Shown here piece by piece: positions 42,345 through 49,651 of a stretch of 64,000 bases of DNA (position 1 is its first letter; each line of letters opens with the position of its first letter). Origin of the DNA: Actinopolymorpha cephalotaxi (lineage in GTDB: Bacteria; Actinomycetota; Actinomycetes; Propionibacteriales; Actinopolymorphaceae); NCBI RefSeq assembly GCF_013408535.1, contig NZ_JACBZA010000001.1:5850850-5914849 (forward strand). Reading direction: 5' to 3'. The translations under genes and the position numbers were made by a program. The notes under the pieces are model-generated. The model was not told the DNA's origin. It did not search any database and was given only the letters and a program-made list of their open reading frames with translations.

Positions 42345-42899
42345 TCAGCCGCCGACCTCACGGCGTACGGCGGTCACGGCGGCGCTCACCCGGGCCGCGC
42401 GCGTCCGTCCGGGGCCGGCCTCGTTGACGTACCCCACCAAGTGCCGAAGGTGCGCCTCGCCCACCTCGTCGGCGTCGATGCCCGCGCCGGCGAGGGCGGC
42501 GGCCAGGTCGGCCGGGACGTTCACCTGACGCCGGCCCTCCGGCAGGACGAGCGTCCCCTCCCACGACTCCGGCAACGAGTCCGGGTCCGGGCGCGGGTGT
42601 GTCCCCGGCCCGGCAGCCGCGCCGCTCGCTCCCAGCGGGCTGACCAGGGTCACGTCGTCCAGCGTCAGCACCCGCACCCGCACCGCCCGGCACGTCACCC
42701 GCGTCGAGCCCGCCGGGGGTTCCGCGGGCCGCGACTCGGTGAGCAACAACACCGCCGGGCGGTAGCTGTCGTACCCGGTGAGCCGGCGGTCCAGCACGTA
42801 CGCCGTCGCTCCCGCGTGGTCGTGACGCTGCCCGCGCACCGCGATCCGCGTGGGCCCGGCCGTCCCGGCTGTCCCGGCCGTCCGGGTGGAGCCGCTCAT
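42345..42899 (-). CDS. Unrecognised small protein cotranslated with the radical-SAM-like gene
   Basis: About 184 residues. It starts with a repetitive TAGTAGTAG segment and has a central block TYRPAVLLLTESRP-like (SYRPAVLLLTESRPAEPP). A C-terminal block WEGTLVLPEGRRQVNVPADL, ending AAVTAVRREVGG, resembles small DNA- or protein-binding repeats but no family I can name. There is no signal or membrane segment. Its ATG overlaps the stop of the upstream radical-SAM-like gene by four bases (ATGA), so it is translated with it and is probably its partner. Confidence 0.55.
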   Translation of the reverse strand: MSGSTRTAGTAGTAGPTRIAVRGQRHDHAGATAYVLDRRLTGYDSYRPAVLLLTESRPAEPPAGSTRVTCRAVRVRVLTLDDVTLVSPLGASGAAAGPGTHPRPDPDSLPESWEGTLVLPEGRRQVNVPADLAAALAGAGIDADEVGEAHLRHLVGYVNEAGPGRTRAARVSAAVTAVRREVGG

Positions 42900-43990
42900 C
42901 GGCACGGTCCGGTCAGCGCACGGCCCGCGTACGTCGAGTACCACAGCGGCCGGTAGCACCGCCATCGCTCGGGGACCAGGCCGCGCGGTGCGGCGGTGCG
43001 TTCGATCTCGCGCCGGATGTCGAGGTAGTACGCCAGGTCGCCGGCGTCCCCGGCGCGCAGCAGGTCCATCAGCGGCGTGTGCGACTGGTAGACCTGCACG
43101 GACGGGAACACCGTGCAGTGCGGGAGCAGCGTGCGCAGGAAGTCGCGCATCACCGGGTACGGATCCAGGCCCACGACGTAGGTGAACGACGTCTGCAGGC
43201 CGGCCGCCCGCGCCCGGGCCAGCAGGCCGGGCATCTCCTCCGGTGTCAAGCTCGCCTTGCTCGCCTTCAGCAGCACGTCCCGGCGCGACGCGCACTCGGC
43301 GGTGAGGAACAGCAGGAACGGCCCGATCTCGGCGGTGATCTCGGCGAACGCCTCCGAGCTGCGCAGGACCGAGGTCAGCAGGCCGATCCGGGGCGACAGA
43401 CCGTGCTCGGTGAGCACCCGGCGCACCGTCCGCAGGTGGGTGAGCGCGGCCTCTTCGGTGTGGAAACAACCGGTGGAGATGGTCACCTCGTCGAGGTCGC
43501 GCAGAGATCCGCCGGGCGGCAACTGCGCGGCCAGACCCGCAAGCAGGGCAGCGATCTCGTCCTCCAGCCGCAGCCGGGGATCGACCGCGTCCTCCAGCGT
43601 CGTGGGGCAGAACGCGCACCCGGTGCAGCGGCTGCGGGCGTTCGGGTTGAGCGTGGCGGCCCGCCAGCGGCGGCCGTCCCAGCAGCGCAGGTAGCCCGGC
43701 ACCGCGTCGTCCACGGCGCGGCGTTCGACCCGGGCGAGCGTCCGGCCGTCGACGCACAGCCGGTCCTCGACGAGTTCGAACGGCGAGTCCGGGCGGCCGG
43801 CGGGTACGACGACCACGCGGGACTCGCGCTCGCCGGCCACCCGCACCAGTAACCGGATCCGGGAGCCGAGCGGGGTGCGGATGCCGTACAGGTTGACCGC
43901 GACCAGAACCAGCTCGGTCCAGGCCACGCCGTGGTCGTGGGCGAGGTCGTGCCACCTCGCCAGGGGCGGCGTGTCCAGGAGTGCCGTCAT
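42896..43990 (-). CDS. Radical-SAM-like protein with unusual CX2CX2C cluster
   Basis: A 364-residue protein. A cysteine cluster C122-T-G-C125-A-F-C128 resembles the 4Fe-4S site of radical SAM enzymes and keeps the aromatic before the last Cys. Standard spacing, however, is CX3CX2C. The DNA here clearly encodes CX2CX2C. Downstream segments fit a TIM barrel: LDEVTISTGCFHTEEAALTHL (the GGE-like strand), PRIGLLTSVL, PFLLFLTAECASRRD and TSFTYVVGLDPYPVMRDFL, a substrate-loop-like region. A second cysteine pair lies at the C-terminus (WRCYRPLWYST, then GPCR), perhaps an auxiliary site. ATG 43990 is chosen because upstream in-frame sequence is unconserved. Its partner gene overlaps by four bases. The chemistry is unknown. 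Confidence 0.62.
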   Translation of the reverse strand: MTALLDTPPLARWHDLAHDHGVAWTELVLVAVNLYGIRTPLGSRIRLLVRVAGERESRVVVVPAGRPDSPFELVEDRLCVDGRTLARVERRAVDDAVPGYLRCWDGRRWRAATLNPNARSRCTGCAFCPTTLEDAVDPRLRLEDEIAALLAGLAAQLPPGGSLRDLDEVTISTGCFHTEEAALTHLRTVRRVLTEHGLSPRIGLLTSVLRSSEAFAEITAEIGPFLLFLTAECASRRDVLLKASKASLTPEEMPGLLARARAAGLQTSFTYVVGLDPYPVMRDFLRTLLPHCTVFPSVQVYQSHTPLMDLLRAGDAGDLAYYLDIRREIERTAAPRGLVPERWRCYRPLWYSTYAGRALTGPCR

Positions 43991-44102
43991 GGCAGACCCA
44001 CTTCCACCGACGCGCCGAGGCCGAACGCCGGTGGCGATTCGTGCGACAATTTTCCGCGGCTGGTTTCGTCCGCCGATCCCCCGTCCACCCGAGGAGTTCG
44101 CC

Positions 44103-44930
44103 GTGCCCGAGAGCCGCAGCATCCTGGTCACCGGAGCGACCGGCAACCAGGGCGGAGCCGCCGCACGGGCCCTGCTCGACCGCGGCTGGCCGGTGCGGGC
44201 GTACGTCCGCGACCCGGCCAAGCCCGCGGCCCGCGCCCTCGCCGACCTGGGCGCCGAGCTGGCGACCGGCGACCTCGACGACACCGACGCCCTGCGGGCG
44301 GCGATGACCGGCGCGCACGGGGTGTTCAGCGTGCAGCCGCTGGCGATCGGCGCCGAACAACTGGCCGCGGAAGTACGCCAGGGCACGGCGGTCGCCGACC
44401 TGGCCGCGCAGACCGGGGTCTCGCAGCTGGTCTACAGCTCGGTCGGGGGCGCCGAACGCCACACCGGAGTCGACCACTTCGAGACCAAGGCCGAGGTCGA
44501 ACGCCACATCGCGCGGCTGGGTCTGCCCGCGACGATCCTCCGCCCGGTGTACTTCATGAACAACCTGCTCTATTTCGACGTGGCCGACGGCGAACGCGTC
44601 GTCAACCTGCCGTTGCGCCCCGACCGGCCGCTGCAGCTGGTCGCGGCCGACGACATCGGGTGGTTCGCCGCCGACGCGTTCGACCACCCCGACGTCTACC
44701 TCGGCCGGCAGCTCGAGCTCGCCGGGGACGCGCTCACCCTGCCCGAGATCGCGGCGGCGTTCGAGGAGGTCACCGGCGTCCGCACGCGCTGGCGGGCGGA
44801 GCCGGTCGAGTCGCGGATGTACGAGTGGTTCGCCGAGGCGGGCTACCAGGCCGACATCGCGGCCCTCCGGGAGCGGCACCCGGGGATGCTGACGTTCAGG
44901 GAGTTCCTGACCCGGCACCTCCCGAGGTAG
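44103..44930 (+). CDS. NmrA-type NAD(P)-binding oxidoreductase
   Basis: A 275-residue atypical short-chain dehydrogenase (NmrA/NAD(P)H-azoreductase group). The N-terminal Rossmann motif VTGATGNQGGAAARALLDRG is followed by RAYVRDP (a phosphate-binding basic residue), VYSSVGGAER and FETKAEVERHI. The lysine (ETKAEVE) is the position of the SDR active Lys, but the Tyr-x3-Lys pair is not in the usual form. This is common in NmrA proteins, which often sense redox or quinones. The GTG start at 44103 has GAGGAG upstream. It overlaps the convergent glycosyltransferase gene by 35 bases. Confidence 0.85.
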   Translation: MPESRSILVTGATGNQGGAAARALLDRGWPVRAYVRDPAKPAARALADLGAELATGDLDDTDALRAAMTGAHGVFSVQPLAIGAEQLAAEVRQGTAVADLAAQTGVSQLVYSSVGGAERHTGVDHFETKAEVERHIARLGLPATILRPVYFMNNLLYFDVADGERVVNLPLRPDRPLQLVAADDIGWFAADAFDHPDVYLGRQLELAGDALTLPEIAAAFEEVTGVRTRWRAEPVESRMYEWFAEAGYQADIAALRERHPGMLTFREFLTRHLPR

Positions 44931-46572
44931 GCAGGCGCTCGGGCCGCGTTCGTACGTCCTCACCGGTCGGCAGTACGCCCTCAACGGCCGGCGGCCGGTC
45001 GCGGTGGGACAGGCACCAGCGAACCAGCCACACCAGGATCGCGATCTGCACCAGCGGCGTCACCGTGTCGCGGATCCGGTCGGTCACGAAGCCGACCGCG
45101 GCCGGCAGGTCGACCACCCGGCCCGGCACGTACGCCGCGGCCATCATCGCCGTGCGGGCGAGCACCATCGAGTCCAGCCGGCCGGCGGCCAGCCCGGCCA
45201 GCGGCGCCCAGGCGAGCAGGTCGTACCACGGCAGGCTGTACTGCGTGGTGAACACCCAGGCCAGGCAGAGTACGGCAGCCACCCGGACCGCCTCCGGTGT
45301 CGGATCGGCCGCCGGGTCGCCCGCCGAGTCCGCCGGCCGTCCCCGTATCGCTCCCGTCACCGGCCCGCGCACCGCGGGCGGAACCGCCCGCCACAACAAC
45401 GCCGCGAGCAGCACCGTCGTCACCGCGGAGGCGACGGCGATGACCGCACGGGCGGCGGGCATCGGCATCACGAACAGGTACAGCGGCCCGAACAGCAACC
45501 GCCACGGCGTACCCGACGACACGAAACTCGGCGCCGCCAGCACCCGGTCGAACACGTGCGGCCCGGCGAAGACGTACGTCCCGGCGAGCGTGAGCAGCGA
45601 CCCGGCGCACAGGGCCGCCGCCGCTCGTGGCGACCGGCGCAGCGCCCACAGCAGCGCCAGCCCGTACAGCCCGACGGTGAGCTTCACCGCGCCGCCGAGT
45701 CCGACCAGCATCCCGGCCGCGAACGGCGAGCGGCGGACCACCACCAGCGCGGCCACCGCGAACACCACCGCCTGGGCGTCGTTGTGCGCGCCCGCGATCA
45801 CCAGCCAGGCCAGCACCGGGTTGGCGAGGACGCACAGCACGGCGCGGGTGCGGGCCCGCGGCGCCCGCCCGGCCAGCCGTACCGCCAGCAGCCCGACGGC
45901 GACGAACGCCAGCGAGTTCGTGACCTGCAGGCCGAGGACCGTGGCCTGGGTGGAACCGCCGCCCAGCCAGGCCGCCGCCTGCTGCAGCCAGGTGCCCACC
46001 GGGCCGTAGACGGAGGTCGCGGTCTGCCACGGCCGTTCGGTCGCCGCGACCACCGGGTCGGGTGCGCTCAGCAGATACTCGGCCGGCGCGGTGAGGTACG
46101 GGTCCCCGCCGCGGGCCGCGATCCGGCCGTACGCGGCGTACATCAGGACGTCCCCGGAGGCCATCGGCGGCACCAGGGTCAACGCGGTCACCCCGGCGAT
46201 CCCGAGCGCCGCCAGCCGCCGCGGGCTCGGCTTCCATCCGGCGGAGACCGCCCGCAGACCGGCGCACAGCCCGAGGGCGCCCACGGCCAGGCCGGTCAGC
46301 GCGAGCGTGACCACCAGCCAGGGCGGCGGATGCGTGTCGAACCAGTACGGCGGCCGCCATGCCGCGCGCTGGGGCAGGGTGAGCGCGACGACGGACGGGC
46401 CGAGAAGTCCGGTGACGGTGAACAGCGCCACGCTCGCGCCCAGACCGAGCACCGCGAGCCGGCCCGCCCGGCCGGCACCGCCGGCCAGGTCGGCACTGTC
46501 GGCCCGGTCGGCCCCGTCAGTTCGTACGTCGGTCACGACGGGGAGGATCGGCGCCGGCGTCCGGGCCGGCAT
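44896..46572 (-). CDS. GT87-type polyprenol-phosphate-mannose glycosyltransferase (membrane)
   Basis: About 558 residues with about eleven hydrophobic segments. The conserved GT-C features are LVPPMASGDVLMYAAYGRIAARGGDPYLTAP and QTATSVYGPVGTWLQQ, where the first loop bears the catalytic Asp (SGD). Relatives are the alpha-mannosyltransferases of the GT87 and DUF2029 group that extend lipomannan or glycolipids with polyprenol-phosphate mannose. The start is near 46578 or 46572 (GGAGG upstream), overlapping the upstream GT2 gene. Together they form a pair in which the GT2 enzyme could make the lipid-linked sugar donor used by this protein. Confidence 0.82.
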   Translation of the reverse strand: MPARTPAPILPVVTDVRTDGADRADSADLAGGAGRAGRLAVLGLGASVALFTVTGLLGPSVVALTLPQRAAWRPPYWFDTHPPPWLVVTLALTGLAVGALGLCAGLRAVSAGWKPSPRRLAALGIAGVTALTLVPPMASGDVLMYAAYGRIAARGGDPYLTAPAEYLLSAPDPVVAATERPWQTATSVYGPVGTWLQQAAAWLGGGSTQATVLGLQVTNSLAFVAVGLLAVRLAGRAPRARTRAVLCVLANPVLAWLVIAGAHNDAQAVVFAVAALVVVRRSPFAAGMLVGLGGAVKLTVGLYGLALLWALRRSPRAAAALCAGSLLTLAGTYVFAGPHVFDRVLAAPSFVSSGTPWRLLFGPLYLFVMPMPAARAVIAVASAVTTVLLAALLWRAVPPAVRGPVTGAIRGRPADSAGDPAADPTPEAVRVAAVLCLAWVFTTQYSLPWYDLLAWAPLAGLAAGRLDSMVLARTAMMAAAYVPGRVVDLPAAVGFVTDRIRDTVTPLVQIAILVWLVRWCLSHRDRPPAVEGVLPTGEDVRTRPERLPTSGGAGSGTP

Positions 46573-47380
46573 CGGCATCGGCCTCCGGGCCGCTGGGTGG
46601 CGCGTCCGAGGCGCGGCGGGCGGTGGTCGTCGCGAACGCCGGAAGCGTGGGAACGGCCGAGAGGGGTACGACTCCCCGCCGGGCCAGCGCCTCGGCGACG
46701 TGCAGCCACTGCCGGCCGCGGTGAAGCTGCCCCCGCAGGTCGGCGCCGGTCACCCGGTGCTGGAAGTCGACCGGCACCTCCGCGACCCGGAACCCCCTGC
46801 GCAGCAGGTCGATCGTCATCCCCACCTCGACCCCGAACCCGCGGGCCAGCGGGCCGGCGGCGTCCAGCGCGGGCCGGCTCAGGCAGCGTTGGCCGCACAA
46901 CGGCTGGCTGGCCTGCCATCCGGTGGCCCGGTCGATGCCGGCCCGCGCGAGCCGGACGACGAAGCCGTGCCCGCCGCCGGGTCCGGCGGTCTGCGGCGGC
47001 ATCACCGCGATGGTGAGGTCGGCGGTGCCGTCCAGCACCGGGCGGACCAGCGGCTCCGCCCGGGCGGCAGTCTCGGCCAGGTCCGCGTCCAGGAAGAGCA
47101 GGTGCCGTGGTTCGGAAGGGTTCTCCCGCGCCTCGATCGCCGAGACCGCCTGCGCACCGGTGGCCAGTGCCGCGGCCTTGCCGCGTGGACGGTGATGGCC
47201 GACGACGACGGCGCCGGCCTCCTGCGCACACACGGCGGTGGCGTCCCTGGAGCCGTCGTCGACCACGACCACCAGGTCGACAGCGGGAACCTTCCCGGCG
47301 GCGCGGACGGTCGCGGCCACCCGCGCGGCCTCGTCCCGTGCGGGGATGACGACCGCCACCCGGGCCGGCTGCGTGGACAT
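46517..47380 (-). CDS. GT2-family glycosyltransferase (polyprenol-phosphate sugar synthase-like)
   Basis: A 287-residue cytosolic or membrane-associated GT-A glycosyltransferase. VAVVIPARDEAARVAATVRA at the start, VVVVDDGSRDATAVCA with DDGS, and LLFLDADLAE with the catalytic metal Asp define the family. LCGQRCLSRPALDAAG and VEVGMTIDLLRRGFRVAEVPVDFQHRV are typical of polyprenol-phosphate-glucose/mannose synthases. It lies just upstream of and overlaps the GT87-like gene, suggesting one pathway. ATG 47380 is preferred; GTG 47392 is possible. Neither has a good Shine-Dalgarno. Confidence 0.85.
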   Translation of the reverse strand: MSTQPARVAVVIPARDEAARVAATVRAAGKVPAVDLVVVVDDGSRDATAVCAQEAGAVVVGHHRPRGKAAALATGAQAVSAIEARENPSEPRHLLFLDADLAETAARAEPLVRPVLDGTADLTIAVMPPQTAGPGGGHGFVVRLARAGIDRATGWQASQPLCGQRCLSRPALDAAGPLARGFGVEVGMTIDLLRRGFRVAEVPVDFQHRVTGADLRGQLHRGRQWLHVAEALARRGVVPLSAVPTLPAFATTTARRASDAPPSGPEADADAGPDAGADPPRRDRRTN

Positions 47381-47471
47381 GGGACCGGACACGGCACGAG
47401 CCTAGGTGTTCCGGGTCGTGATTCGAAGTGGGACACCTGGGCCGAGTCGACCTCGGACCCGCACCTGTGGG

Positions 47472-47924
47472 TCAGCCCCGGCCGGTGCTGGGCGTCATGT
47501 CGAGGCTGGGCGTCATGTCGAGCACGGCGTACACGGTGGTGGTGCGGTCGCCGCGGCGTACACCCCACCGCGCGGAAAGGTCGTCGACGATCGCGAGACC
47601 GCGGCCGCCCAGGGCGGACGCCGGCAACTCCAGCGGGCGGGGCTCGGTCGGCCCGCCGCCGTCGGTGACACTCACCTCGAGCTGGTGCGGATGCCGCCTC
47701 CACGTCACCCGCAACGCTCCGGTGGCAAGGGGCCGCGCGTGCCGGAGGGCGTTGCCGACGAGTTCGCTGAGTACGAGGACCGCGTCGTGTACCTCGTCGG
47801 ACGCGATGCCGGCGCCGCGGAGGTCGGCGGCCAGTCGCCGCCGTGCCGTCCGGGCGCTGGCGACCTCGAACGGCAGCACCAAGGCGGTGGAGGTCGTCGA
47901 ACTCTCGACGGATACCACTGTCAC
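47472..47924 (-). CDS. RsbW-like ATP-binding protein (HATPase_c, serine kinase/anti-sigma type)
   Basis: A 150-residue GHKL-type ATPase. The N box is AVLVLSELVGNALRHARP, and the G1/G2 part is SVTDGGGPTEPRP and LGGRGLAIVDDLSARWGV. Relatives are single-domain regulators such as RsbW/SpoIIAB and the many actinobacterial copies that control sigma factors or ESX/development switches. The last 13 residues contain a perfect duplication LDMTPSLDMTPS encoded by an 18-bp tandem repeat. GTG 47924 has GGAGAAGG upstream. It is divergent from mycP, with about 300 bases between them. Confidence 0.85.
   Translation of the reverse strand: MTVVSVESSTTSTALVLPFEVASARTARRRLAADLRGAGIASDEVHDAVLVLSELVGNALRHARPLATGALRVTWRRHPHQLEVSVTDGGGPTEPRPLELPASALGGRGLAIVDDLSARWGVRRGDRTTTVYAVLDMTPSLDMTPSTGRG
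47487..47522. repeat. 18-bp tandem duplication inside the RsbW-like gene
   Basis: Two perfect copies of an 18-base unit (47487-47504 and 47505-47522), adding six residues (LDMTPS) near the C-terminus without breaking the frame. Confidence 0.9.
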
Positions 47925-48225
47925 GCCTTCTCCTTAGACCTCCGCTCGCCACACCTTTGTGCCGTGCCATCCCGCGTAGGCATGACGCTTTGCTTCCCGC
48001 ACCGACAGGGGCGGAAACCCTCACCGGCCATGGCAAGGAGTTGTCCGGGGAGCGCACACGGGGTCACAGGCGGTGGTTTTCCGGATGTGGCCAGGGAGGA
48101 CGGGCGCTCAGATCAGCACGCCGGACCACCCGGCACCACCCGGGTTTGGCTGTGGACGGCTCCAACGAGACACCCGGCGACGCCCGGTAATCTCGCCCAG
48201 TGTGACGTGGGCGAACGGCCGGACC
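47925..48225. other. Intergenic region before mycP
   Basis: About 300 bases between the divergent RsbW-like gene and mycP. It should contain their promoters. I see no gene and no clear consensus promoter; several short open frames here lack ribosome sites. Confidence 0.4.
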
Positions 48226-49629
48226 ATGCGAGCAGCGGGAATCCTACCCGCGCTGGCACTGGGCCTCGCCATCCTGGTTCCGGCGGCGGCCGCGCCGACG
48301 CCGGTGGCCGCCGCGCCGAACCCCACGCCCACCCCCACCGCGAGCCGGACGCCGCCGAAGTCTCCCACCCCGCCGGCCACGTCGCGGACCGGCGAGGACC
48401 CCGGGGACACCGGAGATACGGGGGACACCGGAGACGGCGCCGGTGAGGGGAACGCGCCGGTCAACCCCAGCCGCTACCAGAACAACGACTGCCGAAACCA
48501 GTTCGCCGGTCCCGCGGCCGACGCCGGGCAGCCCTGGGCACAGAGCCGCCTCCAACTGGACCGGCTGACCCCCTTCGCCACCGGGCGCGGCGTCACCGTC
48601 GCCGTGGTCGACACCGGCGTCGACTTCCGCAGCCGCCAGCTCACGTCCTCCCGCGCGCCGCACGCGGCCAGCTTCGTGCAGGACGAGGACACCCCGATCC
48701 CGCCGTGGCGCGACTGCGCACCGACCGGCCACGGCACCCTCGTCGCGGGCATCATCGCCGCCCGGGAGATGCCGGGGGCCGGACTGCGCGGCGTGGCACC
48801 ACTCGCCTCCATCCTGTCCGTACGGGTCGCGCCCGGACCGGAGCAGGGTTCGGCCGCCGCGCTCGCCGACGGCATCCGGTACGCCGCCGACAACGGCGCC
48901 GACGTCATCAACGTGTCCGTCGTCACCGGCAACGAGTACGACCCGCTCGGGCGAGCCGTCCGCCACGCCCTGGACAAGGGTGTGGTGGTGGTCACCGCCG
49001 CCGGGAACACCGGGGGCAACCAGGGCAACGCCGAACAGTGGCCGGCGGAGTTCGCGGCGGAGAAGGGGTACGAGGGCCTGATCGTGGTCGGCGCGGTCGA
49101 CGAGCAGGGCAAGGTCGCCGACTTCAGCACCACGTCGGTCCCGGTGTCCGTCGTCGCACCCGGCACCAACCTCACCAGCACCGCTCCGGTGAGCAACTAC
49201 CAGCGAGGACAGCAGGGGACGAGCTTCGCGGCGCCGTTCGTCACCGGTCTCGCCGCGCTGCTGGTGGAGAAGTACCACCACAAGCTGACGCCGGTGCAGG
49301 TCAAGCGGCTGATCGAGGACACCGCCGACCATCCGGGCCTGGACCTTCCGGACCGAAGCTACGGCTACGGGATGGTCAATCCGTACGAGGCGCTGACGCA
49401 GCTGCTCCCCGAGCCTGAAACCACCCGGCGGCCGGAGACCGGTCCGGCGATCGCGCCGCTTCCCTCGCTCGCCGCGACCGACTCCACGCCGCGCACGGTC
49501 GCGCTCGGCGTCGGCGGTGGCGCGGTCGCCCTCACGCTGCTCGTGCTCGCCGGGGTCACGGTGGCCCGGCGGGGGCGGGCTCGCGGCTGGCGCCCCGGCC
49601 CGGACGCGGACGCCGGCGCCGGCCGCTAG
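48226..49629 (+). CDS. mycP: Type VII secretion mycosin (membrane-anchored subtilisin-like protease)
   Basis: A 467-residue S8 protease. The N-terminal signal peptide (AGILPALALGLAILVPAAAA) is followed by a Pro/Thr-rich linker with Gly-Asp-Thr repeats. The catalytic Asp is in VAVVDTGVD (near residue 129), His in PTGHGTLVAGI (near 168) and Ser in QGTSFAAPFVTGLAALL (near 332). A C-terminal membrane helix (ALGVGGGAVALTLLVLAGVTVA) is followed by a short basic tail, so the protease domain faces outward. Mycosins stabilise the ESX complex and cleave secreted substrates. ATG 48226 is preferred over GTG 48202 because the signal peptide fits. It is convergent with eccC. Confidence 0.93.
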   Translation: MRAAGILPALALGLAILVPAAAAPTPVAAAPNPTPTPTASRTPPKSPTPPATSRTGEDPGDTGDTGDTGDGAGEGNAPVNPSRYQNNDCRNQFAGPAADAGQPWAQSRLQLDRLTPFATGRGVTVAVVDTGVDFRSRQLTSSRAPHAASFVQDEDTPIPPWRDCAPTGHGTLVAGIIAAREMPGAGLRGVAPLASILSVRVAPGPEQGSAAALADGIRYAADNGADVINVSVVTGNEYDPLGRAVRHALDKGVVVVTAAGNTGGNQGNAEQWPAEFAAEKGYEGLIVVGAVDEQGKVADFSTTSVPVSVVAPGTNLTSTAPVSNYQRGQQGTSFAAPFVTGLAALLVEKYHHKLTPVQVKRLIEDTADHPGLDLPDRSYGYGMVNPYEALTQLLPEPETTRRPETGPAIAPLPSLAATDSTPRTVALGVGGGAVALTLLVLAGVTVARRGRARGWRPGPDADAGAGR

Positions 49630-49651
49630 GGCGTGCCCCCAGCAGGGCCGG

